A DNA stretch of 23,169 nucleotides, taken from the NCBI GenBank assembly GCA_007119455.1, contig SKPR01000057.1, positions 1 through 23,169 of the forward strand, read 5' to 3'. The notes beneath the pieces are model-generated. The model did no database searches. It saw only the letters and a list, made by a program, of their open reading frames with translations, and was not told where the DNA came from. This stretch comes from Candidatus Brevefilum sp. (GTDB lineage Bacteria > Chloroflexota > Anaerolineae > Anaerolineales > Anaerolineaceae). The position numbers and the translations under genes were made by a program. Numbering within the stretch: the first letter of the stretch is position 1; every line of letters starts with the position of its first letter. Of this stretch, positions 23,097 to 23,169 are shown piece by piece.

Positions 23097-23168
<72 letters not shown>

Positions 23169-23169
23169 A

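Overview
The window looks like chromosomal DNA of an Anaerolineae-type Chloroflexota bacterium. This is inference from several signs: L,D-transpeptidases with long Thr-Pro linkers, lipoproteins with Pro/Thr-rich tethers, a DUF2089/SHOCT-like gene pair, tandem PII-like c-di-AMP receptors, DUF4013 and DUF6544 proteins, and moderate GC. I saw no phage genes, transposases, CRISPR arrays or rRNA. The gene density and mix are those of an ordinary housekeeping/accessory region with many short operons.

Layout. (1) 1-3130, minus strand: the start of an unidentified gene at the left edge, then, moving upstream, two L,D-transpeptidases and an N-acetylmuramoyl-L-alanine amidase packed as one peptidoglycan operon (amidase first). 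(2) 3438-5371, minus: ascorbate-type PTS IIC and IIB genes separated by an unusually long gap, with no IIA nearby. (3) 5695-6758, plus: a flavin reductase-like protein overlapping an AMMECR1-domain gene, with a good promoter in front and a strong terminator behind. (4) 6836-8820, minus: a DUF4013 membrane protein, two different PII-like c-di-AMP receptors in tandem, and a YcgN-type cysteine-cluster protein. (5) 9004-10631, plus: a membrane-anchored helix-hairpin-helix protein and a CapA-type lipoprotein. (6) 10695-14432, minus: formiminotransferase-cyclodeaminase and an M23 peptidase lipoprotein, then dCTP deaminase and a YjjX NTPase (nucleotide-pool hygiene).

(7) 14433-15693: a regulatory region with three perfect palindromes and divergent promoters, then the coupled DUF2089 and SHOCT-like genes. 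(8) 15902-18143: a DHA3-type MFS exporter converging on a DUF6544 protein. (9) 18569-20778, plus: a DtxR/MntR-type regulator overlapping a methyltransferase, then mutM. (10) 20852-22455, minus: a TetR regulator overlapping an SDR/epimerase, with a TetR-type palindrome in the promoter. (11) 22456-23169: an orphan overlapping-stem terminator structure, a tRNA-Cys-like remnant, a terminator, tRNA-Cys(GCA) and tRNA-Gly(GCC).

No complete, obviously new defence or biosynthetic system is visible. The strongest candidates for something undescribed are the DUF2089/SHOCT-like pair, which shares one helical module and sits behind a 13-bp inverted repeat over its -35; the two c-di-AMP receptor paralogues with complementary changes at ligand positions; and the orphan pseudoknot-like terminator upstream of the TetR gene.
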